From positions 36,402,501 to 36,466,500 of the forward strand of contig NW_024465885.1 of NCBI RefSeq assembly GCF_017591425.1: a stretch of 64,000 nucleotides of DNA, written 5' to 3'. Source of the stretch: Ochotona curzoniae (Eukaryota > Chordata > Mammalia > Lagomorpha > Ochotonidae). Shown piece by piece: positions 10,441-23,309 of the stretch. How positions within the stretch are numbered: the stretch's first letter is position 1; each line of letters opens with the position of its first letter. The notes under the pieces are model-generated. The model did no database searches. It was not told where the DNA came from and worked only from the letters and a program-made list of their open reading frames with translations. The translations under genes and the position numbers were made by a program.

Positions 10441-11374
10441 TCAAGTGAGATATCAAATCATAATAGCTAACAGGAGCTATTGTAAAGCAAAGAAACCAGT
10501 GCGTGAATTGTGCATGCAGTAGGATTTTAATTGCATATTCTACAAAGAAAGCAAAAACATGTTACAATATTTGAGGGTTGGGAAATCAATAAGTGTATTT
10601 TTAAGGAAGTGAAACTATTCTTAGGTAATGTCATTACAGATATCTGACCTGTTTTGTCAAAGCTCATGGAACGAGATAAATAAAAACATTAATACTAACA
10701 AAAATTATAAATTTTAGTTAATATCACATAGAAATATTTGTTCAGAAATGCAATATTAATTATAAGGGAAAACTGAAAGGTTAGGGAGATCTGGGAATTG
10801 TCAGCTATCTGCTTAAAATTTTGTAAACAAATTTTTGTTTTTAAGAAAAATAGTCTCATTTTTAAAAATGATCTGGGGAGTGTTATTGAAAAATTTGGAA
10901 AACTTTTGAAGTTTACTCATAGAGCTCTTGATTTTGTTTTAATGAATAATTTGGGGAAAAAAAGTAGGTTTTCAAAGATGATAAGTGCAAGTTAAGAGTC
11001 ATATAACAAAAAGCAAAATGAATTAACCTGAAATAATGTATACCACTCAACAACCAATCTTCAATCCCAATACACTGAATATGATAAGAAAATCCGAACA
11101 TCTTTCTTTCCTGGTTCAAGGCATGTTATGAGGGGATATCTGTAGGACTCATACATGATCTTGGCCATTATAATCTGACAAGTGACCAATTAGCATGAAG
11201 GAGGGGAAGTGTCATTTCTATACGATGTAATGTGATGACATGACAAGCAAAAAAAGGCCATTTAAAGGAAGATGGAAATGATAGAACAAAGAAATTCACT
11301 GAGCGTGTAGTATGGATTATGGGTCTCCAGAAAAGTGTAATCCTATCAAGAATGGGCATGAAGATCTAAAGCTT
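10441..11374. other. Unique AT-rich DNA
   Basis: No recognised gene or repeat. Confidence 0.45.
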
Positions 11375-11560
11375 AGCTATGCAACATAGCGCCTGCAGTT
11401 AATACGGTGTTGTGTACTTCGCAATTTGCTAGGCATTGTTAACACAGAGACAGACGCATGTAAACTTTGGGAGGTATTGCATACGACACTTATTTTGAAT
11501 GTGTTAATGATATGTTGGATGACAGAATGTGTTCAAACTCATCAGATTGTAGAAGTTGAA
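11375..11560 (+). mobile_element. Possible 3' end of an old L1
   Basis: 'gcgcctgcagttaatacggt', 'gttgtgtacttcgcaatttg', 'ctaggcattgttaacacag' and 'aatgtgttaatgatatgttg' follow the order of an old mammalian L1 3' UTR ('acagttaataatactgtatt...aaatttgctaag...ggatgtgttaat'). There is no clear poly(A) tail. Tentative. Confidence 0.4.
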
Positions 11561-11574
11561 TAAATACTGTTCTT

Positions 11575-11901
11575 AAAAAAAAAAAGATTTTATTTTATTT
11601 CTATTGGAAAGGCAGATATACAGAGAGGAAGAGAGACAGAGGGGAAGATCTTCTGCCCGATGGTTCAGTCCACAAGCGGCCGCAACGGTTGGAACTGAGC
11701 CAATCCGAAACCAGGAACCTCTTCTGGGTCTCCCACGCCAGTGCAGGTTTCCAAAGCTTTGCGCCATCCTCGACTGCTTTGCCAGACTACAAGCCGGAGC
11801 AAGATGAGAAGTGGAGCCGCCAAGATTAGCATCAGCGCCAATATGGGATCCTGGTGCTTTCAAGAAGAGGGCTTTAGCTGCCAGGCTATCATGCCGGGCC
11901 C
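11575..11901 (-). mobile_element. Full-length CSINE, minus strand
   Basis: The antisense tail is 'aaaaagattttattttattt'. The body runs 'ggcagatatacagagagg', 'gaagatcttctgcccgatgg', 'cgccaatatgggatcctggt', and the head end is 'tatcatgccgggccc'. The flanks are aaatactgttctt (11562-11574) and aaatatggttctt (11902-11914), 11 of 13 matching. Several CpGs remain (for example gcggccgc), so it is moderately young. Confidence 0.93.
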
Positions 11902-13871
11902 AAATATGGTTCTTTACATACTAATTGTTACTAAAAAAAAAAAATCAAAGAACCAATATAATAATTTATATAGAAAGACTTACTTAATGCACGTTTTAAA
12001 GTCAGTGGGCATGTGAATTCTCAGGAATACCTGCCATAATGGAATACTAATCATAGCAGATTGACAATTTCTAGATTTCAATCCCTGATGAGGACTAACC
12101 TGACATTCCAATGATCTCTCAAACAGAATGAAAGTGTCTTATAGAGGAGACTACAGTTTCTGCCTGAAAGTTGCAGTCTCCAAGTCCAAAACTGAGTGGG
12201 CTTCATGAACACAAAGTGGTGGAACATCTCTTTGCCTGTCAAGAAAAGCATGAATTTCAATAATTATTCAAATATATTAAGATCTTCAGATATATGCTGG
12301 AATAAATATAACAAAACTAGAGTATTTGTTTAGAGGTTAGAGGATATCTAGAAATAAAAATGCCATCCTTCCAGATATATATTAGTTAGTCTTCCACAGT
12401 TCCACAATCTATCATGAGCAGTTCCCATGGCAGGCAACAAATGGGGGAGAATTCACTTATTCCTAATTAGCATGAGCTTCTCTCATGCTAAAACATATGG
12501 AAACCATCCAGTATTTTCTCCCAATTTGTTCACGCAGCAGGTTTCTACAGAACATTAACTCTGAACCATATTTATTGTACTAGGAGCAGCAGATGGAAAA
12601 AAAAAAACACAACGTATTTTTTACCTCCTAAAATTAGTCTCATTTCCCAATAATATTAAGGAAAATATTTCTGATTTATCATTAAGAAATTGTGTTTCTA
12701 TGTGTTTCCATATGTGCATGTATGCATGCATATGTGTTTAAATTTAGAGCTTCATTTTTTTTTGAAAAACATGAATATTCTGAGGATATACTTAAATAAT
12801 ATAAAAATTACTGTTTCATTTATCAGAAAAAAAAAAGAGAAAAGACAACCTCAAACAAAATGGTTGCATGTCCTGGCTAAGTTGCATTGTTGTATTTTGG
12901 TTTTCTAAAGTACTAGGATCAATGAACCAAGTAACATGTTAATAGTAATAAAACATGTATGTAAGTTAAAGCTTGAGACATTCTTAATGTGGCTCTGGAA
13001 ACCAAGAAAACTGATCAATATATGTTTCAACTGCTGTTTTCGTGGCCACTGCCTGTTCATCCTAGTAGTGAAAGGGACATTCGATGAGGAGGAACCAGTT
13101 CTTGATGATACTATCGCGTGTTGGAGGTGTTGGTTTTAGACAGCCATACTATGTTGAGAGTGCTGCAACAGTTTCATCACACTACAGAAGCAGTAGCATG
13201 CTTTCAGGCACAGAGCAGTGCCACTTTGTGAGTCATTAGTGTCTTGCTGAGCATGAAGTTTTAAGTTATGCAAACAGTATGTATACTCACTGCTGAACTA
13301 ACATAATTCTATTGATGTATAAAATTAGTGACATCACAAATCAGCTTGCCATTTTTTCCAAGCAATAGAGTGTAGGTGTACCATCAGGTTTCTAAGAAAA
13401 CAGAAAAGCTATATATTTTGGTATATATTTGCTCCAATTATCTAAGTTCCTTAAACTTAAAATCAAAAATATTTCCCTAGAGGAGAAAAAAATTAAAATG
13501 TTAACTGTTATGCCTTGTAAGCTGTGTATATTTACATTTCTTTGAGTCTTGATTATTTTATTAAGTGCATCATTAACTGTTAGTATGTCAATTTAATAAT
13601 GCAATTAAAGTCAAATAGAATACTGAATGGCATAATGGAATACAGAGATACATACAGTGGAATGCATTTAATTCTCCCAAATAATGCATAATTACACATA
13701 CCTACTAACTTGAACATATCCAGAATTATAAGTCTTCTATGAAAGGAAAAGTTGTGTATTATTACTACTAATGTTTCTTTTCTTATAATGTATCTGATAA
13801 TAGATGGTTTTGTGTCTACATGGCATATTTCACAAATACTTAATTCTGCCACTATGATATAAAAAATTACT
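11902..13871. other. Unique AT-rich DNA with one short perfect hairpin
   Basis: No gene is recognised over almost 2 kb. It contains a perfect 10-base inverted repeat at 12467-12491 (see findings). Confidence 0.45.
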
Positions 13872-14185
13872 AGGGGACCCGATAGAGTAACCTAGTAGCT
13901 AAAGTCCTCACCTTACACATGCAAGGATCCCATCTGCCACCGATTCTCCTCCCGACAGCCCTGCTTCCCATCCAGATCCCTGCTTGAAGCCTGGGAAGGT
14001 ACTCAAGAAAGTCCCAAAGCTTTGGGACCCTCACCTGCCTGGGGGACCTGGAGGCTCCTGGCTTCAGGTCAACTCAGCTCTGCCCATTGCAGCCACTTGG
14101 AGAGTGAATCAATGGACGGAAGATCTTCTGTCTCTCCTCCTTTCTGTATATCTGACTTTCTAATAAAAAAATAAAATATTTTAAA
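13872..14185 (+). mobile_element. CSINE, plus strand; its tail is the landing site of the next CSINE
   Basis: The head is 'ggggacccgatagagtaacc'. It is followed by 'agtagctaaagtcctcacc', a decayed B-box area, 'ggaggctcctggcttcaggt', 'cagctctgcccattgcagcc', 'gtgaatcaatggacggaag' and a tail 'taataaaaaaataaaatatt'. Diverged, with few CpGs. The A-rich tail hosts the insertion of the young minus-strand CSINE at 14186. Confidence 0.9.
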
Positions 14186-14508
14186 GATTTATTTTTTTAT
14201 TATTTTTTCATTGGAAAGGCGGATATACAGACAGGAGAGACAAAGAGGAAGATCTTCCGTCCTTTGATTCACTCCCCAAGTGAGCGCAACGAGCCGATAC
14301 TATGCCGGTCCGAAGCCAGGAGCCTCTTCCGGGTCTCCCACGCGGGTGCAGGGTCCCAAAGCTTTGGGCCGTCCTTGACTGCTTTCCCGGGCCACAGGCA
14401 AGGAGCTGGAAGGGAAGCGGGGCTGCCGGGATTAGAACCGGCGCCCATATGGGATCCCGGGCGTGCAAGGCGAGGACCTTTAACCACTTGCGCCACCGCG
14501 GCGGGCCC
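14186..14508 (-). mobile_element. Young CSINE, minus strand, inserted into an older CSINE tail
   Basis: The antisense B box gattagaacc lies at 14431-14440 and the antisense A-box region 'ttaaccacttgcgccacc' near 14480. It is CpG-rich. An 18-base target duplication is exact: aaaataaaatattttaaa at 14168-14185 and 14509-14526. It shares the derived changes of the copy at 1125 and looks like one of the youngest insertions in the window. Its Pol III boxes look intact, but activity cannot be judged from sequence alone. Confidence 0.96.
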
Positions 14509-14576
14509 AAAATAAAATATTTTAAAACAATGACTATGGACTCTACATAGAAGAATAATCGTGGTGGTGTTCTAAT

Positions 14577-16735
14577 AAAAAGAAAGCAACACTTCCAAAT
14601 GCTTTGAATAAAAACAACATGACCTTAATATCAAAGCTAGATAGAAACACAGAAGAGAAAGTAACCCACAGACCTATATCACTGATGAATACAGAAGCAA
14701 AAATCCTCAAAAATGCTAGTCAATAGAATGCCAATTCATGTAAGACAGATATTTCACCCAGATCAAGAGAGATCTATCTTAGACATATAGGGATCGGTTC
14801 ATATTCACATATCAATAAGTGTGGTATACTTTACCAATAAATTGAAAAATATCAACCATATGATCATCTAAATAGATGCAGAAAAAGCATTTGATATAAT
14901 CCAACAAAACCTCATATTAAGAATCCTAAGCAAGATAGGCACAGAAGTAACCTTCCACAGCACAATCAAAGCAATACACAGATAACTCAAAGGCACTATC
15001 ATACTGAATGTGGAAATAGTGGAAGCTGTCCCACTAACATCTGGAATTAGACAAAGAATTAAACTTTCGCCAATTCTATTCAAAATAGCAATAAGAAGTG
15101 CTTGCCAGAGATATTAGACATGAGAAAGAAACTAAAAGAATGTGCATTGGAAACAAGGAAATAAAATTATCCCTTTTTTGCAGACAATATGATTTTATAT
15201 ACAGGAGAAGCAAGAGACTCAGTATAAAGACTTTTGGAACTTATAAGAGAATCCGGCAGTGTACCAGAGTACAAAATTAATGTACATAAATCAATAGCTA
15301 TATTATACACAACTCCATGGCTGAAAAAAAAAAACCTTTTGGAATAGTGAGGAATAATCTTAAACAACTTGGAATTAACCTAACCAAAGTTGTGTAATAC
15401 CTCTATGATGAAAATTACAAAAACATTCAAAAAGAAAGAGAAGATGTTTAGAGATGGAGAAACCTACCACGTTCTTAGTTCAATAGACTCAACATCCTGA
15501 AAATGTTCATATTACCAAAAGTAACCTAGACATTCAAAATGATCCCATTCAAAATCCCAAGATCATTCTTCTCAGAAATAGAAAATAAGATACAAAACTA
15601 ATCTGGAAACACAAGACACCACAAATAGCCAAACCGACCACAAGAATCAAAATCAAGCTGGAGGAATCACAATTCCAGACCTCAAGACATACTACAGGGC
15701 AATGATGATCAAAGCAGCCTGCTACTATCACAGACACAGAGAAGATCAATGAAAAAGGAAAATAACAACAGCAAAACAGATACTCAAAGTGAGTTCACAC
15801 ATGTGTAACCAACTAATCTTTGACAAGAGAAGCAAAAATAATTTAAGGAAAGGTTAATCTCCTCAACAAATGTTAGGTCAACTGGATAACAAGCAGTCTG
15901 CAGAAGGAAGAAGCAACAACCCCCGTCACCTTTTACAAAAATCAGCTCTAAATGGATCAGAGAGCTAAATCTGCACATAGAAACCATAAAAGTCTTAAAG
16001 TAAAAGTGGGAATCACTCTGCAAGCTATAGAGATTGGCAAAGACTTACAAAAGTCACCATAAACACAGGCAGTCAAAACCAAAATAAACCAGTGGGACAA
16101 TAGCAAACAAAAAAGTTTCTCCATAACAAAGGAAACAATTAACAATGAGAATCAGGAGAATTGGAAAAAATTGGCATGATAGACAAGAAATAGAGGACTA
16201 ATGTCCAGAAATTAGTATGTCTACTTCATGGAATACTATTTAGCAATTAAAAATAACAAATTCTACAATTTGCTACCAAAGATGCTAATTAGAGACCATT
16301 ATACTTGGTAAAACAAGTCAATCAAAAAGGACAAACATCATACGATTTCTCTGATATAAGGCAAACTTCACGTTAAATACAAGATCAATAGATACACAGA
16401 TAAACATGTATGTACATATATTCATCTGGAGGAACTGTATAATGGAAAGTACCATCCTGGGAAGTGAAGCTACATTGCAACGCGTGTTTCTCGTACGTAC
16501 TAAAGAAGGACTTCCAGTAAACTAATGTATCTTGACATTAGGATGCTAGACTTTTTATCACTCATACGCTAAATGCAGAATGTTGCACTTAAGACTGTTG
16601 TTGAAAGACTGGAAGATAACAATGAAGGAGGAGGAGGGGGAATGTGGACGGAGTAAGCTTGTGCATCTAGAACCCTATTCTATGTGTGTGTGTGTGTAAA
16701 TTTTAAAACTAAGGGAAATTTTAGAGGAAGAAATC
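14577..16735 (+). pseudogene. 5'-truncated L1: ORF2 (reverse transcriptase onward) and 3' UTR, inactive
   Basis: The L1 ORF2 protein combines endonuclease and reverse transcriptase. Here the sequence enters ORF2 ahead of the reverse transcriptase ('aaagcaacacttccaaatgc', 'gatagaaacacagaagag'). It passes 'atagatgcagaaaaagcatttg' near 14870 and the catalytic motif at 15177-15188, which reads F-A-D-N instead of the family's F-A-D-D. It continues through the C-terminal part and ends with lagomorph-type 3' UTR ('catctggaggaactgtataa' at 16422, 'ggaggaggaggggga' at 16627). Multiple stops and frameshifts break it; the longest frames are about 80 codons. An internal deletion near 16210-16225 joins 'agaaattagtatgtctac' to text normally further along. 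No poly(A) tail or target duplication is clear. Confidence 0.9.
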
Positions 16736-17620
16736 AAAGCAGAAATCTGGTTAAAATTGGGCAGCATTTATGGACATATTTAAATTTGTGAATCCAATGA
16801 ATTTGGTGTCTTGAAAACTCGTGTTATCTTTTCCTTCAATTTTTACCTCCCAGTCATGAAGTTAACTCTGTAACTAGACTTATAGGGTAGTACAGGATCA
16901 TGGAACTTGAAGAACTACATTGTGGGTAAGGGGACTATAAAAGGATTATGATTGGGTGGAGAGGATACTTTCCTAAACCTTTGGAATTTCACAGTCAGTA
17001 AAAGCAGGCTGTCAAGTTTGGGTGTTTTGTCATACCTATACTCAAAGGAATGGGTTTTCCACAAGTCACTTTTTCTACAATATTTGTTCCCACGTTCACT
17101 TTGCCTAATTTTACTTGCTTATGATCTGTTCTTTCCATCTTGACAATAAAGATGAAAAACCAGGAAATATTTGCATTGGACCCAGCATTTGCTGTGGACA
17201 AGATGCCAGTTTCCCTGTAATTTGAGATGAAATTTTTTTCTATCACACTTCTTGCCCCGGATGGACCTGCTACTAGTGCCATGTGGGCATGTGAAGTCAC
17301 CATCTTGAAACATACATACTGGAATAAACCCATAAGAGCAGGAGCCCTTGTGATCAAAACCCTTTCACTCGAGTGTTCACTGAACAACAATTTTTCATTT
17401 TCTTTATAGTTTTGATAACAGCTCTAAGGAAGTGTGGTTCAAGGACTTGTCATTGATGATACTGAAGATTATTCTGAGGTTGAACGTGGCTGTCAGCCTG
17501 CAGATCAGGTGATAGTGCAGTTTGCACAGCCTTGAACTAGATTTTAACACATAATCTGTCAGTCTTGACAAACTTTTGGCTTGGCTCACACTTATGTCTT
17601 CAAAATAAGCAAAAGCTAGG
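16736..17620. other. Unique DNA
   Basis: No recognised gene. A 131-codon antisense frame (16995-17390) has no domain I know and no supporting context. A GT tract lies at 16682-16698, just upstream inside the L1 tail. Confidence 0.4.
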
Positions 17621-17950
17621 GCCTGGCACAATAGTCTAGCAGCTAAAAGTCCTCCCCTTGAACGCACCAGCATCCCATATGGGTGCCAGTTCTAATCCCA
17701 AATAGCCCCACTTCCCATCCATATCCTTGCTTGTGACCTGGGAAAGCAGTCCAGGATGGCCCAAAACTTTAAGACCTTGCACCAGTGTGGGAGACCTGGA
17801 AGAAGCTCCTGGCTCCTGGCTTTGGATTGGCTCATCATCAGTCATTGCAGCCACATGGGAAGTGAACCATCAGATGAAAGATCTTCCTATCTGTCTCTCC
17901 TCCTCTCTGTATATCTGCCTTTCCAATAAAAAATAAATGAATCTTAAAAA
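17621..17950 (+). mobile_element. Full-length CSINE, plus strand
   Basis: The head is 'gcctggcacaatagtctagc', then 'catcccatatgggtgccagt', B box 'agttctaatccc', 'gaagaagctcctggctcctg' and tail 'aataaaaaataaatgaatct'. The target duplication is 18 bases with one mismatch: aaataagcaaaagctagg (17603-17620) and aaataagcaaaaactagg (17951-17968). The duplicated CTCCTGG in the body places it in the pre-youngest subfamily. Confidence 0.95.
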
Positions 17951-17974
17951 AAATAAGCAAAAACTAGGAGCAAC

Positions 17975-17975
<1 letters not shown>

Positions 17976-18022
<47 letters not shown>

Positions 18023-18038
18023 TGTGTGTCTGTGTGTG
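17976..18038. repeat. (GT)n microsatellite, about 30 units
   Basis: An almost uninterrupted tgtg run ends in two 'tctgtg' variants. It begins eight bases after the CSINE target duplication. Confidence 0.97.
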
Positions 18039-19659
18039 GCGGGGTTGGGTTAGCTTCTGCATTGCCTGACATGGAGATCCATCACCCTCACGGCTTTATA
18101 CCAGGATAGAAATCATGTACCCAGCATGATTTAATACAGGAAGAGAAAAATATCATTCATGTTCATGCTTACTGACCATTTGGTATATGTATTAACTTAA
18201 ACTGGAAGATGAACTATATTGAGGGGATAATCAACCACAGATTAGCATCAGTATTGGATTGTTGAGATCACTGCACTAGGAAAACAGTTGTTCTTCCAGG
18301 AATAACTGTATCTGAAACTCCAATAGATATTTGTAACCTGAATGGTGTGGAAAAGTAAAATTCAAGGCTGTGAATAGAGTAAAAGTGGATAATCATATGA
18401 CACTCAGATGCTATTAAAATGTCTTCGATTATCTAAGTGAACACAGCATAATTATTGAAGTCTAAAATAGCAGACATGTGGGATATTTACTGCACGACAG
18501 TGTGAAGAAATTCATGATCAGTCTTAGTTAAGATAGTAAAGCTTTGTTTTTGAAAAAAAAAACTTTAGTTAGCTTCTAGAAGTGATATCTAGGGCCTTTA
18601 GCAAATGAATAACTATTCAGTGAAGTTTCTTAATATTAAGCATAAAATGTGAGAGTTTATATTATTTCAACAATTGCCTCACACTTCAGAAACATGGACA
18701 CTGAGATCCAGATTTATGTAACCAGGTACGGAAAAAGTCTTGTATCAGATGGAGAGCTCTGCTGCAGCACTGAGAGTAACATGAGTTCTCTGGCAGCCAA
18801 TGGCTTTCTGTTCCTGGGATTGCTTCAGGTGACAGCAAAGGAAAAGTAAGCCTCCTTGCTTCAGTCCAAGATTCATTTATGGAACACTCTTCCTGAAGAA
18901 GAGGACTAATGACAGTACTTCACACACAGTCCACTTCCACGTGGCCATACGGTGCAAACATCACACCATATCGTAAGGACCTCAGGTTGCTGTGTCACAT
19001 CTGCTCAGGATTCAGCTCTCAAAGTAGACCTATCACGCTGAAAGAAGCACTATCCTGCCTTCAACCTCAGACTAGAAAACCTAGAGATTTTTCTAGAAGA
19101 AACATATCATTAAATACCCAACGGATTCACCATGAATAAATCACAGCCTAAGATAACTACCAAAACAGTGAATATTATGATAAAAGACAATTGGAAGCAA
19201 GGATAAAATCATGACACCATGTAACACCAAGTCAGTTAGTTTGCAAAGAGGGATCAGCAAAAGAGGTAATTTGGAGAACCATACTAGGACAAAAGAAATA
19301 TCCAATATCCAATACCTCAAGTTTTCTTAAAAAAAAACATGAATATATTTGGATTAGTTTATAGAATAATGTATCATATAAGATGCAGTGAAAAAAATAA
19401 AATAACCAGCTTCTAAAAATGGAGTTTTAACAACTTTATATGATTAAAAAAAGCTAAAGAAATCTATGACACAATTCTTCGTGTGTTTTTGGACAAGTTG
19501 CATCTCACTGAGAACAACATCAGATTTAACACTGCAGTAAGAGAGAGAATAACCTGGCCCTGAGTGGAGGGAGGGCATTACTATCTGAGTTTGTTATAAT
19601 ATATTACCTTCATCTCATTACAACTACAAAATCATTCATGAAAGGAAGAACATATAACA
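18039..19659. other. Unique DNA, possible MIR remnant inside
   Basis: No gene is recognised. Near 18660-18765 the words 'cacttcagaaacatggacac', 'tgagatccaga' and 'tgtaaccaggtacggaaaa' resemble an antisense MIR core, but weakly. Confidence 0.35.
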
Positions 19660-20455
19660 ATAAATATATAAGCAAGCAAAATATAAAACAGAAAATAAAT
19701 ACTTAAACAAATGAAAGAAAACGGAAAATACTTCAGTGTATCAGTAGAAAGATGTTTGCAGAATTAAAGGGAACAATTAAACATTCTGCCACATAAGCAC
19801 ACTAAATAAAATTAAAATATACTAGATATGTTTAGCAAAAGAACTAAATTGGCGGAATGAAGAACAAGCAAACTTGGAAACAAGCTACAACAAAATCCTC
19901 ATGCTAAAAGAATAAAGGAAAATGAATCAACTCTCAAGAAATGGAAAAAAACTTTTAATTAGAACAAAAAATAAAAACACATGGAAATACTATACTGAAA
20001 AAACAAATCAGACAAAAATATTCAAATTAATGAGTGAAAAATTCCCAAATTAATCAAAAAAGCCAATTTGCAGATCCATAAACGTCAATGAACTCCAGGT
20101 ATAATAAATGATATGACTCACAGACACATCATAATAAAAATGTTGAAAATCAAAGACAAGGAGAAAATCTTGAAAGCAGAAAGAAAAATACTCAGTTTCA
20201 AGGAGACCTCAATAAGATTAATGCCTGATTTCTCAGAAGAAGTGATGCAAGCCAGGAAAAGTTGAACACCAATGTTACAAAAATAGACAACAGAAACCAT
20301 CTCAGCTGAGACTCATATCTTAAGCAAACCTATCTTTCAAAACATGAAGCCAACATGCATTCACAGATAAATAAAAGCAGAAAATCTATTTTTATAAGAC
20401 TCATCTTAGTCAAAATATTAGTGACTCTAGAAAGTAAATGACTCCACAGTTTAAA
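19660..20455 (+). pseudogene. L1 ORF1-region remnant, decayed
   Basis: The text 'agacacatcataataaaaat', 'gttgaaaatcaaagacaagg', 'agaaaatcttgaaagcag', 'agacctcaataagattaatg', 'cctgatttctcagaagaagt' and 'gatgcaagccaggaaaag' follows the order of the C-terminal part of L1 ORF1, the RNA-binding chaperone. The weaker upstream part (19660-20090) reads like the coiled-coil half, rich in gaa, aaa and caa codons. Stops occur throughout. It is not joined to an ORF2; the next L1 begins 2.9 kb away and may be a separate insertion. Confidence 0.6.
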
Positions 20456-23309
20456 AATGTTCCAGTGAAGGTAGCATTCTTTTTAAAAATAGATTAAATC
20501 CATATTGTTTCTCATACTTGACTTACAATGCAATTATATAAAATAACAAATTGATTATGTATTTTTGAGTTTGCAGCACTGACACTTTATATATTCATAA
20601 CATATTTCCTGAGCAAAAAGGAGAGAGAGTTGATACCCTCAGAACTTTTGCAGGTGTTTGCTTTGACGGTGTGTGGTTGTGGGTAAAGAATAGAGATGTT
20701 ATCTATTTCTGGGAGTTTAAAGTTAATATTGGGTAGTGGATAGGTCACTGGAGGCATGTCCTCAGACAATGGTTCTCATAAAATTCTTGACTAGTAATCA
20801 TATTTAAATTCAGCCTATGTTCCCTTTATTAATGCTTCCTGACTCACAGTAGTATTGTTCTTCACCTGTTGTGACAAGGTGCCAGGTTGTGGTGCCACAC
20901 ACAGCTGCATTGTAATGTCCCAACTGTAAGCAGAAGTAAAACTTTTCTTTCAGAAGAACACCTCTCAAGTAAGTTAAAGGAAACAGAGGAAGACTAATAC
21001 AAGATGGGAAAAGCAAGGATTAGGAAATGACCATTGCTGGTAAACTAACAAAGGCAGCAATATATCAGTGCACTTAAAAAGTTCATGGGAAAGAAAATTA
21101 AAGTATTAGTTATCATGACAACATTTAAACTGACAGCCACATATGCACAGTCCTAGTTCTCGCCCTCATACGTTAGCAGGTGTGATGTTACTAAAGAGGA
21201 AAGAATATGCCTGAATATTACATTTGAAAATGATGTTTTCAGGTAAAAGCATTGCAAATATTAGAGCATTAGGAGTGATAATTATGATTCAATTATATTT
21301 TGACTCTGCAGCTTGAGAAAGGAGAGATGATACCAGCAGGTGTGGCAAAATTATTTTTAAATCAGTGATAAATGTCAAAGTTTTTCTGCAACAGTTGTAT
21401 CACATTTCCTCTTGTGAATTTAAGTGTGAAATGCTAAATTATGTAATCGGTTCCAGGCAACACACCTTCATTGGTCATCACACTTACATATTTTTTTTAC
21501 CTTTCGCCTGTTCTCTATTATAGGAGAAGTTTGGCTCAATATACTTTATGTTTGTTATCTTTATTCATATTTTGCTGTAATATAATGCACATTGTGGAAC
21601 TCTGTATGCTTCTATCAGTGGATTTTTCAAACTGTCCAGCAGTATGGGTAGTTTGGTAAGAGAGCTCATGCTCATTGCAGTATGTGCTTGCATATGTAGT
21701 CCTAGTACATCATGACTGATGTCACAAGCACGTCCTCATCACTGGCTCGCCTCATGTTTTCTAAAGTTAAATTGATTATTCCTTATACCTCCAACAGGAT
21801 CGTTCTTGTTTTGCCTACAGAAAAAAAATAGACTCCACTCTAGTTTCATAGTACCAAGTTTAGAAATGGTTTCCAGAACCATTTACTATCATAGTAGAGA
21901 TTTTCTAGTTCTCTCCAATTTTCTCTATGTCTGGTAGAGCAAGCACAGATTATTTCACAACACTTTCAGGGATTTTCCACTCAGTCTTTTCCAATTCTTT
22001 GCTCGATTTTAAAGTCTCCACTGCCTTAACAATGGCAACAGCAAAATGAAATACGCTGTAAAGCTCTGTATCTTCCTAGAACTAGTCTAAGCTTTGAATT
22101 TCTTTCTTTCATATCTTTGCTTTGGAAAGCTCCTTATAAAAGTATTACCAAGGCTTAAAATCAGCGGTAAGGAGATTTTTCCAATCTGAAGCAGTCTTAA
22201 TTTAAAAAAGCAGATGGGGTACAACGTATTACCTGTACAGAAAGGAAAACAAACAGGTCAGAAAGGGTGGTACACCATAACATATGATCACAAATGAGAG
22301 GGATGGAAATAGTGAAATTAACACTGGTAGGTTCACTTTGTGATTTAAGGAGGTAAAAAAGAAATATGGCCATGTTTTTCATATTTGCCATTTGATTTGT
22401 CTCCAAAGTCTTTCACAGAACAGACAATGGAATCTGAATTTCTTGTGAAAGCTCTCTCATAGCAATAAAAATGTAGGCATTAGAAAATGTGCTCCATAGT
22501 TATTCTAATGCTCTCCCTCAATAAATAATTTAGTTTATATTCGGACTTCCTCAGAACACCTACTGTTATTCTTAATTAACCTTGAAGAAATTATGTTGTT
22601 TAGGAATAAAAGTAACCACTAAAAGTTACAATGTGAAAACATGAAAGGAATTGACAATTCTTCTCAGAAAAATCACATGCATTGACTGAAACAAAAACAT
22701 CCAAACTCAGTGGCAAAACAGATCAATTTCTCTTGGGCACACCATATTGTAAATCTGATCCAGTTTGTCACTTATTCTTTATTAAATATCTTGAGGAATT
22801 CTTAATTCCTTTCATATGCAGAGATTATCAGAATATCTCTTTCTGAACCAAACTTTCACAAGCAGTGCGAGATAACTCTTGCAGGGTCCAACAAGGTATT
22901 TGATAGGTACTTAAAAAAAATAGTAAATCCTGTCTCACATGATTCCTGAATTTATCATCCCTTGAAACAATCCTGAATGAGGAATTTATTGGGCTGACAG
23001 CCACAAACAGACTGTGGGGAAAAATATTCTGGGTTGAGAATCTTGACCTAGGGTGACGAAGTGGCTCAGCTGAGCCTAAGAAACATGAAACCTGAAAGAT
23101 GACTGAAGGTTGACCATCCTGAAGACCAAAAAGAACCAGAAAAACATTGACCAAGTAAAACTAACTTAAATACACTTCTTTAGGGCTTGAAGATGGACAT
23201 GGTGAAAAGTATCACTATGCTCCTGAATTTGTATGGTAAAATACATGAATTAAGTTCACCTTATATAATTATAATGTATAAAAAGGCTTACTGTTTTATG
23301 AGAGTCTGC
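20456..23309. other. Unique AT-rich DNA
   Basis: No recognised gene or repeat over 2.8 kb, except a short motif 'cttaaaaagttcatgggaaa' at 21074 that resembles a decayed DNA-transposon end also seen near 57889. A 108-codon minus-strand frame at 22828-23154 has no recognisable domain. Confidence 0.4.

Noticed and set aside
16995..17390. 131-codon minus-strand frame
   Set aside because: No recognisable domain, no conserved context, and frames of this length arise by chance in 64 kb.
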